Both the position numbers and the translations under genes were made by a program. A DNA stretch of 64,000 nt from Plicaturopsis crispa FD-325 SS-3 (taxonomy: Eukaryota; Basidiomycota; Agaricomycetes; Amylocorticiales; Amylocorticiaceae): positions 137,212 to 201,211 of the forward strand of contig KN832567.1 of assembly GCA_000827205.1 (NCBI GenBank), written 5' to 3'. Numbering within the stretch: the stretch's first letter is position 1; every line of letters starts with the position of its first letter. The notes under the pieces were generated by a model. It saw nothing but the letters and a program-made list of their open reading frames with translations. It ran no database searches and was not told where the DNA came from. This document shows positions 31,601 through 42,869 of this stretch, one piece after another.

Positions 31601-32887
31601 ATGACCCTAGCTATTGCAGCCGAGCTGGATCTGGAAATATGGCAGGTCGATTTTGTCAGTGCATATTTGAACAGTGTTCCGACGGAGGACATCTATATGC
31701 GACAACCAGAGGGATTCGTAGTTGAGGGGGAGGAAGAGAAGGTGTGCAAGCTCGATCGCACGATATACGGTACGATGCAAGGAGGGAATGATTGGTGGAA
31801 GGAGCTGGATGGGAGCTACGACGCACTCGGGTATTATCAGTCCCAGGCAGACCAGTGCGTTCGCTCGCGCTACGCAGACGGCGAAATCACAATCACAAAC
31901 ACGTACACCGACGACGTATTCGGTGCATCGTCGACGGCAGAGGGCGAGCGTCACGCAAAAGAGGAGCTGAGCAGCTGCTATGAGGTGAAGGATTTGGGTG
32001 AGTTGAAGTTCATACTGGGAATGCGAGTCGACCGCAACAGAGAGGCTGGGACAATTACCTTATCACAGCGTGCCTACTTTGAGCGCGTCCTCGCTCGATT
32101 CGGGATGACCGACTGCAACCCAAAACCGACTCCCTTCCCTCCCGGAATCGTTCTAGACGAAACCCACTGTGCATCGACCGCATCGGACCATGCCTTCATG
32201 CAGGGGAAGCCGTATCGCGAGGTGCTTGGCTGCCTTATGTGGGGGATGGTGGGAACGCGCTCCGACACCTGCGAGACGGTCCAGTGGGCTAGTCGCTACC
32301 AGCTCAACCCAGGCCCTGCGCATTGGCATGCGCTCATGCACGTCCTGGCCTATATCAAAGGGACACTTCATTACTCCATCACATACACCCGAGGAAAGGG
32401 AATCAAACCTGTCGGCTATGTGGATTCGGACTATGCGGGCTGCTTAGACACTCGCCGCTCGACTTCTGGCTATGTCTTCCTAATGGCCGGTGGCCCTGTC
32501 TCCTGGAGCTCGAAACGACAAGCCACCGTTGCACTGTCAACAACCGAAGCGGAGTACATGGCACTTACCCGCGGTGCGCAACAGGCAAAATGGATGTTTT
32601 CGTTCATGGACGAGGTCGGACTTCCACAAGCCTTTCCGGCTCAGCTCTTCGGTGACAACCTGGGCTCGATTTCCCTTACTCAAAACACCAAGGGCCATGC
32701 AAAGGCCAAGCACATCGATGTCCGCTGGCACTACATCCGTGAGCGTGTCGCTGAAGGGGAGATCGAGGTTATACACGTACCTTCGACCGAAAATCTAGCC
32801 GACTTATTCACGAAGTCACTCCCGCGTCTCGCTCATCAAAAGTTCGTTCGGATGCTTGGACTGGATGGACCTGGGGGAGCGGTGTGA
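28673..32887 (+). CDS. Copia Gag-Pol polyprotein
   Basis: A single frame for Gag and Pol, as in many fungal Copia elements. Parts in order: Gag with a cysteine-rich knuckle, aspartic protease, a pre-integrase zinc-binding region, integrase core, reverse transcriptase and RNase H. The family replicates through an RNA intermediate in cytoplasmic particles. It looks whole. Confidence 0.93.
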   Translation: MSHQNPNPFLLPESEKFDGSNWTTWKLTIVTAAEARGVHSYLDGKIVSPATQSAEGKRPETTPLPQDPTSWWSLNPSVEEWTQRNAYAKALIILNVKNPVGLGVHVIGDASAAWKSLTDTYQKISDVALVNAQRDLRNTMYADGADLKAHIVDLRMKWSAANDMGADIDDGGFRMIVLSSLPASWDILVGTLYDAKTSGDTIARIMMHGDRVNRGRTVVTSHTTQALQAFTPKSTEICTNPQCKRRGHSIQNCFWPGGGKEGQFPAWWNKKGGRSTVPNPQASQASAPAANMASVTAGNHFVLAALVVDGGQPLSHRSTHAASATLKATYADSGASDHCFINRSDFTTYEAIAPRTGQAAQKDSKFSIVGIGAVEKVVISNGKRTTLTFLNALHTPDMAANLVSISKFDDAGFKVEFGGGKAIFSTPSGETIMEGQGSNGMYLLDVLSDAQALAARAHKSPAVSLETWHRRLGHAGVTGIREMRAKALVDGLDVTDLELNGQCEDCIFGKQTRRPFNDQAPRETELLERVHTDLWGPARIASTGGKLYMMLIRDGFSSYCEVYFLADKTMDSTLEAFRTYHVAAERQTGHKLKRVRTDMGTEFLNSAWDEYLREHGIIHETTASYSSAANGVAERGNRTIIEGTRCMLEESGLPHTLWAEAAATSVHVRNFLPSARQPGVVPLECWTKQRADVSYLRPFGCTAYAKIPPELGGSKLDERSVKCVMIGYFSKGTYRLYDPAIRKIIKSRDVVFEEGKAHRTLPGVGEVDEYAADNNPKTHLDHPETPSLPETSDIPAASQAPQAPLAPPIRRSTRITKKTAGLERSEEYEKREAEAAERGEEWMQDENAPAHGPAAYKAFDARAFLTSLDDAIALMADPSDTYVPRNYKDAMKRLDLWSEPMDAEMKVMKDKMVWHLVDPPPGANVMDNTWAYANKYGVEGDIVKRKARLVAKGYTQIYGVDYFHTYASVVRLESLRMTLAIAAELDLEIWQVDFVSAYLNSVPTEDIYMRQPEGFVVEGEEEKVCKLDRTIYGTMQGGNDWWKELDGSYDALGYYQSQADQCVRSRYADGEITITNTYTDDVFGASSTAEGERHAKEELSSCYEVKDLGELKFILGMRVDRNREAGTITLSQRAYFERVLARFGMTDCNPKPTPFPPGIVLDETHCASTASDHAFMQGKPYREVLGCLMWGMVGTRSDTCETVQWASRYQLNPGPAHWHALMHVLAYIKGTLHYSITYTRGKGIKPVGYVDSDYAGCLDTRRSTSGYVFLMAGGPVSWSSKRQATVALSTTEAEYMALTRGAQQAKWMFSFMDEVGLPQAFPAQLFGDNLGSISLTQNTKGHAKAKHIDVRWHYIRERVAEGEIEVIHVPSTENLADLFTKSLPRLAHQKFVRMLGLDGPGGAV

Positions 32888-32918
32888 CGAGCCGAAGAGA
32901 GCAGCTCGCCAGGGGGAG

Positions 32919-33219
32919 TGTTGAGAATTGAGATCGTGGCTCGTACTTTCTTCGAGCGTCCATACAAGTCACTTCCGTTCCGCATACGGACATTCAACCT
33001 TCCGCGTCCGACACACTTATCTTCCGTCAGAAAACTTTTCTGTACCTCAGTCGTTACCATTATCTGGTTGACCGACTGAGGTGTGTTCTCCTACTCTTTC
33101 CTTTACTTTGTTCAGTTAGGCTTATGACAATGTTCCTGTAGCGTTTCACATATCTACAGGTACACAATACAGTCGTTACCATTATCTGGTTGACCGACTG
33201 AGCGTTTCACATATCTACA
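32919..33219 (+). repeat. 3' LTR of the Copia element
   Basis: It has the same length and, by eye, the same sequence as the 5' LTR, including the internal duplicated blocks. It is followed by the second copy of the GAGGT target duplication. Confidence 0.93.
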
Positions 33220-33224
33220 GAGGT

Positions 33225-33626
33225 TCTAAGCTAGCCCCCCCTCTTATTAGCATAAAATTAGACCGAAATTAGAATCATTTTAAGATAGTTTTTAAGCATT
33301 TCCTTAGGCATGTCTGTAGGTGTATTTAGGACCATAGGTAGAGCTAATGAGAACTAATTTGCTGTCTCAATGTGACATTGATTTATTGAAGTCTGGATGT
33401 ACTTAGACTCAAGTATCTGGGGTCCACATCAAAGGAGGACATGAATTGTACACATTTCGCACTCAAGCAATCAGCAGTAAAGAAAATGCAATATATTTAT
33501 GCTCAGTATACACCAATACATGAGGTTACACTACAATGTCAGTAACACTGCTCCATATGGCAGCAGAAGGGAATAGACATGCATATCTATAGATCCACAC
33601 AAGGACATAACAAAACAGCATCAGCA
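33225..33626. other. AT-rich island, right of the LTR element
   Basis: AT-rich sequence with TTAGCATAAAATTAGA-like words that recall TTAGCATAAGATTAGA left of the insertion (about 28231). The element therefore entered a pre-existing AT-rich, partly repetitive stretch. No gene seen. Confidence 0.5.
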
Positions 33627-33697
33627 TTAGTTACGGACTAGATAGACGGGCTCAACGAGGGCACATACACGACTCGGTAGGAACATATACGGCGAAG

Positions 33698-34560
33698 ATG
33701 CAAGAGCTGGCGGACATGGAAAAGCGCTGTCGCTCGGATGTGCGAAGAGAGGAAGGGCGCGGAGGTAGATATGCGCAAGGTGGTGGGGATGTGCACGGCG
33801 TCGTCGAGGGTGTGCGATGTGCAGCTGCGGGTGTACGACGTGTCGGCGCTCAATGCTGGCCGAGATGCGCGAGCAGACGAGGAGCATTGTCGCGGATGTG
33901 CGAAGAGGTGGCAATGCACGTGGAGGTGGATTGCTGTTGCGTGCACAATATGCTGCCGCGGGTGTGCGATGTGGGCGCGCACGACGCTGGCGGAGATGCA
34001 CGAGCGGATGGGGAGGTGCACGACACCGCCGTGGAAGTGCGAAGACGATGCGCGAGCTGGTGGGTATATACACAGGGTTGTCAGGGGTGTGCGATGTGCA
34101 GCCGCAGGGGTACGACGTGTGGGCGGACGACGCTAGCGGTGACGCGCGAGCGGACGGGGACGTGCACGGCGATGTCGTGGATTTGCGAGGACGATGCGCG
34201 AGGAGGTGGCAATGCGCGAGCTGGTGGGGACATACACGGTGTTGTCGAGGGTGTGCGATGCGCGAGCTAGTGGAGCAGCGTCTTCGAGGGTGTTTGACAC
34301 GCAGCCGCAGGTGTTCGACGCGCAGCCGCCGGTGTTCGACGCGCCGCCGCGGGTGTACAACGTGTGGGCGGACGACGCTGGCGGTGATGCGCGAGCGGAC
34401 GGGGACGTGCACGGCGAGAACATGGGTGTGCGAGGAGAGGGATGGGGATGTGCACGGCGCCGTGGTGGGGGTGTGACGTGCTGCTGCGGGTGCGCGACGT
34501 GGGCGCACGCGCACCGGCGTAGAGGTGCTCAGGTTGGTGGAGATGTACAAGACGGTTTAG
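33698..34560. repeat. Degenerate GC-rich tandem repeat tract
   Basis: A recurrent core (GACGCTGGCGGTGATGCGCG with variants) appears near 33,850, 33,975, 34,125 and 34,370. Each is preceded by a GTGTGCGATGTGCAGCCGC-like phrase and followed by a GAC-GGGGA-CGTGCACGGCG-like phrase. Spacing is irregular (about 130-240 bp). Long frames are open on both strands (minus 33627-34550, plus 33698-34476), with His/Arg/Pro/Ser-rich or Arg/Gly/Val-rich products. That is expected from a periodic GC-rich repeat and does not show a gene. Its GC content contrasts sharply with the AT-rich flanks. Confidence 0.6.
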
Positions 34561-35760
34561 TTTGAGGGTGCCGCCGTGAACGTCGACGCACGGCTGGCAC
34601 CAGCTTAGATGGATGGAGCGTTGTCACGCACCTTTTGTCCAAGAGTCTTCGAGTTCAAGGGACACCTGCTAGCCCTATAGCGTCGGTCGACGAAGAGCGC
34701 AAGATTGTGTTATGAAGATGTGCTCGAGCACAACAAAGAGGGCATAGGAAGGGAATGAAGTTCGAAGACTGGCGCCTTGCTGGCGCCAACGCGAAGTGAA
34801 TTCAAGCGGAGTTCCAAATTTTCCCACAGTCAAAGATTCCAGCAATTTCCGTCCTCAAATCTCGGTGCTGTAACCTATGTCCGAGGATCTATCCACCAGC
34901 GCTACAACACCGACTCTGCACCTCCGAGCCTAGGTAGTACCCCACACCTCCTTCTCAGAATTAGTGATCTCAATGAAAATTATTATCTGCATTGTGCAAT
35001 GCACTTTTTCGCACTTTCCTGCTTTCCTGTAACTTGGTTGTAAGTGATAGGATAACAATGGAACTTATGTTTTTGACAGTCCAAGGCAGTCCGAAAGGTC
35101 ACTAACATAAACCTTCAGTACGAGTTAACTTACAGAGCTAAAGAAATTCAATTGAGCCAACTTCACTAACTCAGTCAACAAAACAGACCCAAATTTTTAG
35201 TGCAAGTACTAAGTACATCCATTATGTACTGAACTCCATAATTCAGACAACAAATAAGTGCCTTGATTAGGTGTATGCATACTAAGTACATGTAGTTTGC
35301 ATATAGTTAGGTCAAATCCCACCAATTCAGCAACTAACATATGGGGGCATTTCCTAAATATGGCTGAGCTGTATAATTTGCACCATATCTTACAATCTAA
35401 ATTGTGGGTGTGCATACTAAGTGCATGTAAATTACAAGTAATTAGGTCTAATTCTTCTAAATGAGAACTAAAGACAGCACTAAAATTGCAGGGTCTATCC
35501 TAAATATCCACAAATTGTCTCTTATTGGCCAAAGTCAACTAAATTAGATGGGTTTGTGCAAATTATCCAAGTGTTAGATGAGTTTAGGATTTTTGATTTT
35601 TCCTGATGTTTTTGATTTGCGATCAGGGCCCAGGTATAGCTACGGATAATCGAGATACGCAAGTGAGTTCGGGCCGCTGATAGAATACACATATCGAGTG
35701 GTACTACTGCGCTACACCATGCATCCGCCCCCATATAAAACTAGCACTCCCTTCGATAGC
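34561..35760. other. AT-rich region with dispersed short repeats
   Basis: No gene seen. The word TGCATACTAAGT(A/G)CATGTA occurs near 35275 and 35412, with a third, shorter relative near 35205. Each is followed by AGTTAGGTC or AGTAATTAGGTC-like sequence. Confidence 0.5.
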
Positions 35761-36196
35761 GATGTGGAAACAACCAGCAACGAACATGGTCGCACAGCGC
35801 GGTCGAGGCAGCTACACTGAATTCGCGGAGGATGAATGCGGCGTCCGTGTCGAAAGGTGCCACCACAGTTGTCGCACCAGATACGCCTCGGATATTATTG
35901 ATTTATTGCGGATGCGCCGAACCCTGGTTGCCGGTAGAAACGACGCTAGTCCTCTTGAGAGCCTCGTGAAGCTGAGACCAGGGCACAATGTAGCAACTTG
36001 AAACAACAGTCAGTTAGGAGGCGCGGAGATGAAGAAGTCGGTGACCGTACGACTCGCGGGAGAAACAAATTGGCGGAAGACGCCCAAGACCTGTAACGAG
36101 GATTAGTACGGCGGTATAAAGGCTCGTCGCGTTCAGACATTTATCACTCACCAAAGTCCTTCTCCTCCCAAGTTCCACCATCCCACGTCAGTCAAA
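35761..36196. other. Upstream region of the CACTA accessory gene
   Basis: It contains a 79-codon frame (35762-36001) of no recognised identity, then an apparent promoter with TATAAA at about 36115 and the motif CACTCACCAAAGTCC. It may be subterminal DNA of the transposon; no terminal inverted repeat was identified. Confidence 0.4.
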
Positions 36197-38027
36197 ATGT
36201 CCGCTCCCGCTTCATTTGGGCAACAGCCTACCACGCAGCCAGAGACGCAACCGCTGCCGCCTTTCAACTGGAATCACTTCGTACAGATGATGAGCATGCA
36301 GCCGCAAGGACAGCAAGCGGTAAGCTGAGTGTGCTCACCATTCCCACAGAAGCGCTAGCTAATGTTCAATGCTAGATGTCGTTTTCCGGCGGTCAGATGG
36401 ACAGCTTTTCGGCGGCGAGCCATCCGTACGCGTTCCTCGGTGGAGGCGCACCGCAGATGCACCCAATGCAGCAGAGCTTGGTGCCAGCTAGTACCCTTCC
36501 AGCAGGCGGTAAGTATTCCAGATATAAACTAGAGTGATGTCCGATCTTACATATCTTTGCGCAGGACCTCCAGCCAACATGAATGGCATCGCTCCCGGAC
36601 CGGACCCACCTGGTATGCCCACCGACGGTCAGCTTCGTTCTCCCACTCCGATGACTATGCCGGAGACATATTACGAGACTATCATCGCGAGGGTTGCATC
36701 GATTGAAGCGCAGCTGGATACCTTGCCAAGCAACGGGTCCGCGGCTGCTCAGAGTCCGCGAGCTGCACCCAGGCGAAAGAACATACAACTTATCGTGAGT
36801 TGATTTTTGACAGGTTAACTCGATGAAGCTGACCACGTACACACAGAAAAAGGTCCATGAGATTGCGCACAATCTCATGGGAATCGCAAAAGAGCGCGAC
36901 GCAGAGGGGAACCTTGTTCTCAAGCTCCCCGAGCCTCTCGCTGTTGATCAGCCGCCTCGGATTGCAAAAGACGGGACAGCCCTGTGGAACCCTCAGTGGG
37001 AGTACGACTCCACACACGGACCTAACGAACGCTTTATTGGCGAAATCGCTAGGTTGGTCGTGGAGCATGAAAAGGTGAGTTGACCGTACACCGGTGATGC
37101 AATATGTGTAATCACTGCTCACTAACGTCTGGTCAGGCCAACCCGACCCTTAATCCTGCTCCGGGTGACAGTGAGATCAAAAGTGCTGCTCGCCAGTACT
37201 ATCGGACCCTACGGTCCACATACCAGGCCACCATGTCCGAAAGGGCTCGAGAGAGAGACGACCGGCGGAAGAAACGGACAACTAGAAAGGCAAGAAGACG
37301 AGCAGTGAGCATATCTTTTTTGAAATAGTTTTCTTGAGTGCTGACTTTTGAGTTCGAAGAAATGCGCGGAGCGCCGCAAGCAAGTAGATGCCTTCCGTGA
37401 GGCTTATGGGGTTGAGGAGACTAAAGGTCTCAGAGAAATCCTCCTGACGGACTATATGTCTTCCGAACATTCAGATTGCGGCAATATCAGCCCTGGCGAA
37501 TACGCAGACATCCGCCGTCAGCGGGGTGGCGGAAGGACAGGACACGAGATTCGCCGTGAGCTATGGCGGTCGGAAACAGTGCGTAGACGTCCTTTGAGTC
37601 AGTTAACAATAATGCCACAGAGAGACTTATGTCTGCGTACCAGGTAAACCGCATCTATGCCAAGCTCACAAAACTTGCAACCGATGGTCGGACAGCAACG
37701 GCAGCTTCCCAGCTCGGCCAGAGCAGGTCGAGGGCAGGCAAGGCCCGCGTCGTGCGCTATCGAGGGTCCAAGAAGAATTCGAACCCACGATGTCCGCCTA
37801 AAGGTATCAAAGCGCCCTTCCGCGCGATGATCAGCGCTTCGTGGGAGGCGCGCTTTGGTGCCGGTCAAGAATACGATTTCTGCGATGATCTGCCTGAATA
37901 CACAATACTCACCCTCAACGTCCCCAATGCCGACTTGGATCAAGACGATGTGGCCTACCTGGGTGATGAGTCGGAAAGCGAGGATGAAGACGAGGAGGGC
38001 GCAGAGGCGGCGAGCGGGGAAGAGTGA
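36197..38027 (+). CDS. CACTA-transposon accessory protein (TnpA-like candidate)
   Basis: Seven exons: 36197-36319, 36376-36508, 36565-36794, 36847-37074, 37137-37304, 37360-37578 and 37623-38027, giving 1506 nt (501 aa). The N-terminus is Gln/Pro-rich with a short coiled-coil-like stretch (IIARVASIEAQLDTL). The middle has a conserved-looking block (DGTALWNPQWEYDSTHGPN) and a strongly basic helix (RDDRRKKRTTRKARRRA). The C-terminus is acidic (ESEDEDEEGAEAASGEE). It converges on the Tnp2 gene, whose stop is only about 145 bp away. In CACTA elements a second protein binds subterminal repeats; that role here is inferred from position and the basic region, not from a known motif. Confidence 0.65.
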
Positions 38028-38171
38028 TGCACCAGGTGCTGAAAGCTGTCGGATTTGAGCTGCGCACGTATGAGTTTGTATGTCAATATGCCTACTATGC
38101 TATGTTTCGGAATTATGCTATGCCGTCGTTTATGATCTTCGTACCATCTAAGATCGTTCAATCCACTATTC

Positions 38172-41100
38172 TCAATGAAGGTCGCCCGTACGAGGCCTAA
38201 AGTGGGAAATACATATGAGCAAGACGTTCGGAATACAAGGACTTCAGTCACAAACTCACGGGTGAAGGGTAACTGTTACCCAGCATTCGGTTGTGCCGAC
38301 AACCGCCGTGTGTCGAACAACATGACTTACAATATCCTTCAGGTCTATGAGAGTGCTGGGGCCATCGTCGTCCTCACTCATGTATGTGTCGGCTACCCAT
38401 AAGCGTACATGCAACTGCTTGCTAGTCAACGGCGAGCATGATTTAGCGACTCAGCGGGGACAAATTTGGTGTAAAAGCACTCACAATTGGCCCCACACGG
38501 TGCTCTCGATACTCTCGGTATTGATTGGCTTATGCCATCGTACTTTTCCAAACCGTTGCAAGCCCAGCGGTTCTTGGTCAATCGCAAATATATGTTCCAA
38601 CTCACCTACCCAAAGGTCATGCGAGCCGGAGACACGAACAGCAACAAGGGATTCGGCATGCTTGATACATCTTGTTGAAGCCGAATATCGTTGGTTTGAG
38701 ATGGTTATGTGATCGAAAAATGTAGCGGTCGATAAAAATGGTTTGCTGGTAGGAGTTGGTGCACGCGCGATGTGAGAATGCAGTTCGAGATCAGGATTGC
38801 GAGAGCGCAGGTGGGCGAGAACGATGTAATAGAGCTCGTTAGGGATAGACCGCCTTTCAGAGCGTGTGCTGAGACGAAAAGCGATCCCCTCTGCAAGAGG
38901 TTTAGTTAGACCGCAAGGCACATAGGTGAAACAATTTATAGTGCTCCTTACCGTCTTCCCGAGCTTCGTCAAGCTCCCGCGACATGGCCTGCAGGGTCCC
39001 GCGGTCATCTGCGGACGCGCGGTACATCGCTTCTACAGCGGAACGAAGGTCCACGTCGGCTGTGAGTTGTGTACTTTGGCCAAGCTAAGTGGTAAAAAGG
39101 TAAGAAATTGCCCAGTAAAACGCGCAAATTTAATGATGGGCTCACCAACCGGGACTCTTGAACGGTGCGGTGAAATTCTCGAAAGAAAGAGGTTTCAAGC
39201 TCCCCGGCCGCGTGGTTGCTGGTTTTGTAACTCTTGAGGACCTTGTTCATGCGCTCGAATAAGAATGTCCAGAATTCATGAAGGGGGCCATAGTCGCGTG
39301 CACACTCAGAGATGTGAGTCGCGTAATGGTGATTTGGACGAATTACAGCGGGACCATAGAGCTATTTTATCTTGCGTTAATAAAGGTGCTGTGATTATTG
39401 AGACTCAAGAAATTCATGCTTTACCTTTACAAGCTCTTGGCAATATTCACGAAGAAGAGTATCAGCTTCATCGATTTCGCGGTCAGTTATTTCGCGCGAG
39501 ACGAGGATCTTCAATGCGGTACAAAGCTTGAGAAAATTGCCGGGATCATCTTGGTGAAGATGCGACGGGGTGGCGCTATCCTGCTCCTCGTCGACCGTTC
39601 TATCCTTGGCTTTCCGACGGCGTTTCTTTGGTCTCGTGTACTGCCGCTGACCTTCGGGATCGCTATCACCTCTATCCTCGGGAGCATACACGTCGTCGTC
39701 GTCCTCGACTGCTTCGTTGTCGCCATTGTCCTCCGGGTCTACATCCATCTCCATAGCCCGTGCGGTGGGACGTCGGTTGCGCTGAGGACGTTGATGCGTG
39801 CTCTGCAGGTATCGGGAATCAGATCACTCGACGAATTTGCTGGCTTTCTGAACGGACAAAACTTACTGAATCCCCGGCTGACATATGTTCCACTGCACGA
39901 CGAGCGGCTGCAGCCTTCTCTCGAGCTACAGCTGCGGCCTTGCGTTTCTCCTCGATAAGCGCGGATATCATGGCTGTTCTGTTGGGAATCACTTCGGAGC
40001 TGTTTTCCGACTGATAATCTTGCCAGACTTGGGGTATCTGCAGGCACGTTAGCATCCGTAATATGGCCCGAACGAGGAAATAGCCATGCTGACCGCAATA
40101 GGAGCAACAACTGTTGCGAAGACGAGCCACTGGTCAGCAGTTAAGGAGCCTCCAGCTGGCTCACCGATGAGGCTCGGAAGACGCCCCAGCTTTGCTGGCA
40201 TCGAAAGCTACAGAAAAATGAGATACGAAGCGACAAGGAATATGAGTACAACATGGATTACCTCCGACAAAATTGCATGAAAGCGTCGTAGTTCTTTGGT
40301 CTTACGGAGCACTTTTTGTTGAATCCATATGTGGTAGAAATGCGTTTTTACGACACCTAGGACACCAGTTAGCCTTCATACTAGTGCCTACTATATATGC
40401 CAAAGACTCACCAAGGAACAAATTATGCATAGGATCAACGACGATCATTCGACACAAATCGAAGTACGGAAGGCGTGAAAGCTCACACCACCGTGTCGCA
40501 TAATCCTTGACAAATTGCGCGCGAGCGGCCTTGGTGGACAATGTCTTGTACTCGGCTTGGTACCTTCGTTGCTCCGCGTTCGTACGCTTTCGAAAACCTG
40601 AAAACATACTGAGAAACTGGCCAAATGGTATGAAGACAAGACTGAGTACAAACCGTTGGACTCAAAGGACGCCGATGTTGCTTTGAGATCTTGCTCGACC
40701 CAGCAACGCGTGCAGAAAAAGTGATGGCTATGAGACGCAAATCCGCCGACCTTGTGCGCAGCAGGCTTATCGCATACAACACAGACTAGGATGACACGGA
40801 CAAGCCTTCCATTTGGATATGACGGCGTGATAATAATAACGCCGTCTTTCCAGAGTCGCAACAGCTCGTTAACGAGGACTTTGAGGAACTCCTGAACTTC
40901 GTCAGGATTTGGCTCTTTTGGCCCGGGTATGATACCTGCAAGCATGAGGTTTGCCGTTCTGTATCTGCATTGGTATTGCTCGCAAGTTAGCTGGGAGCGG
41001 GGGCCTGTACGATAGCGAGCATACTGACCTGAGATATGTCGCAAGGTTGACAATGCTCAGCGATATTGGGCAAGAGGTGTGAGACGCCGATATCAAGCTT

Positions 41101-42869
41101 CTCAGGTACGAGAACCTAGATAGAAGATGATACTCAATTGGATGTCAAAGCGATCATGGCGCACAGCACGTACCAGTCAGCTCCTAAGCTAACACCGATT
41201 CTCAACTCCCCGGGTACAATCGCCTCTGTATCCGGGAAGAAAAATGGGCTACCGTCAGGTCCGGGGATAGTTTTACAAATGTCCCCATCGAACATGTCCA
41301 CATATTTACCCGGGACCCTCTGCTTATTCCTCCAAGACTCCATTTCTCGCTCCATCCCCGGAAGTGCAAGAATGGTCGCGAGCTGCTCTTCAATAGATTT
41401 GGATGGATATTGAAGGTACGGTCTTCGAGTTTCTGCAGCGGTGTTGCGCCTGTGTTTTTCGGTCCGAGGTGGGGGCGGGTGATAAAGAGGATGCGCGCAT
41501 CGATCACATGTATGATCGTAAGGGGTGGTGACTGGATAGACTTTCAAGCATGTCGGACACACCGGGTACACCTTGAACGAGGATTCGGCGTCGAGCTGTG
41601 CAATCACGGTGGGCAGAGTCGTGACCATCGGAGGGTTGATGGGGGATCCCGCACTCCGAAAGGCCAATGAAACGACAAGTAGAACTGCATTACATGCACG
41701 GAAAGCTAGGTGGAACTGCGAATGCAACCATAGGACAAGAAGATAGATCATGTATACCGCACGATTAGGATGGACCTCCTGTGGAGTAGGTGGTGCTCGT
41801 ACGGGGGCGGGGGAGTACTGGAATGGATCAAATGAGTCGTCGGTGTCCTTGTTTGACGACGCGGCAGGCGGAGGTTGGTTGTCTCTATCACCGACATCCG
41901 TCTCAGCTGGGTCGTCCTCGTGCCCACGATCCTCATGCTCCCAGTCGTCGTCTGCGATGGGCTCAAACGTATCTGTGGATCGCCGTAACTCATGCTCCTG
42001 ACCCCGTGATTCAGCATCGCGTATTATTGACGGTGCGGATCGCGTACGGAAAGTGGAAGATGATCGGATTGGGGCAGATGGGGTGGCGGATGAGGTGGCG
42101 GATGGGGCTGCAGATAGAGCGACGGACGGGGCTGCAGCTAGAGTGGCTGGGGCGGTGGATAGGGCAGCAGATAAAGCGATAGATGGGACGGCGGACAAGG
42201 CGGGATTCGGAATTGTGTAGTCGATGGGCACCGGTAGATGAGCATCAGTTGGCAAAGGAGCGGTGGGCGTGCTCGTGAAGCGGCCCGGACCAGACAGAAT
42301 TGCAGTGGGAGGTGCATCTGGTTGTGGATCCATGCCGCGCGATAAATTCGAGGTGCGGGCCTCAGGCGGGCAGCCGTGAAGATTACTACTGGTACTATGC
42401 ACCAGCAGCCCCGGGGATCCTCGAGCATGGGAATACTCATCCAAGCGTACAGAGTCGGACGTCTGGGCGTCAGTGTCGCGGTCGTCAGGCTGAAAATCCC
42501 CACTACTTGGAGACTCGGAGGGCGCGCGCTCGAAGACGGTCCCGGAGTGAAGCTGACTCGAGTTTGGTGGTAGCGATGAAGAAGAACGAATCGGCGGTGC
42601 GGGCGTGAGTGATCCCACACGATGGATATTCCGCGTGACAGCGGCATGTGTGCGCCCGACATTGACGTTACGCGGAGCCGCCAAAGCCCCTCGTTGTGTG
42701 CTCGGAGAGCGATTTGGGACGGCAACAGTCTGAACGTGTCGTGCGAGAGAGCGCGTTCGAGAGCTCTGCTGACGGAGATCTCGCTCTTCATGAACGCGCC
42801 GCGTCTGTCGGCTTACACGAGCACCGCCGCAGACGCTACAGCTGCACGGAACGAGCCCGGTTTCCACTG
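38172..42869 (-). CDS. tnp2: CACTA/EnSpm transposase, Tnp2 family
   Basis: Exons, in order: 41174 to about 42869, 41029-41115, 40654-40964, 40412-40597, 40262-40356, 40094-40207, 39867-40037, 39431-39802, 39146-39361, 38952-39084, 38485-38890, 38260-38421 and 38172-38196. Hallmarks: an N-terminal CSCSVCGG motif, CPTCLKVYP with CDRCAHPLY, NLMLAGIIPGPKEPNPDEV, PNGRLVRVILVCVVCDKPAA, GGFASHSHHFFCTRC, VDPMHNLFLG, NHHYATHISE and FLFERMNKVLKSY. These match basidiomycete Tnp2 transposases, which cut and paste CACTA elements. About the first 200 residues after the Cys motif are Ser/Pro-rich. No internal stop was met, so the gene may be intact. The start codon is not resolved: a GTAAGT donor near 42930 suggests one more exon upstream. 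Confidence 0.85.

Larger units (their letters stand above)
28256..33219 (+). mobile_element. Ty1/Copia LTR retrotransposon, whole-looking and young
   Basis: Two 301-bp LTRs (28256-28556 and 32919-33219) start TGTTGAG and end TACA. They appear identical by eye. The 5-bp sequence GAGGT lies on both sides (28251-28255 and 33220-33224), a target-site duplication. A purine-rich tract (AGGGGGAG) precedes the right LTR. One long frame (28673-32887, 1404 codons) carries, in order, Gag, a zinc knuckle, protease, integrase, reverse transcriptase and RNase H. This order (integrase before reverse transcriptase) defines Copia. No breaks are visible. Identical LTRs and an intact target duplication argue for a recent insertion, into the AT-rich island around it. 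Confidence 0.95.

Noticed and set aside
33627-34550. A 307-codon His/Pro/Arg-rich minus-strand gene
   Set aside because: The frame follows a degenerate tandem repeat and the opposite strand is equally open; no independent support.
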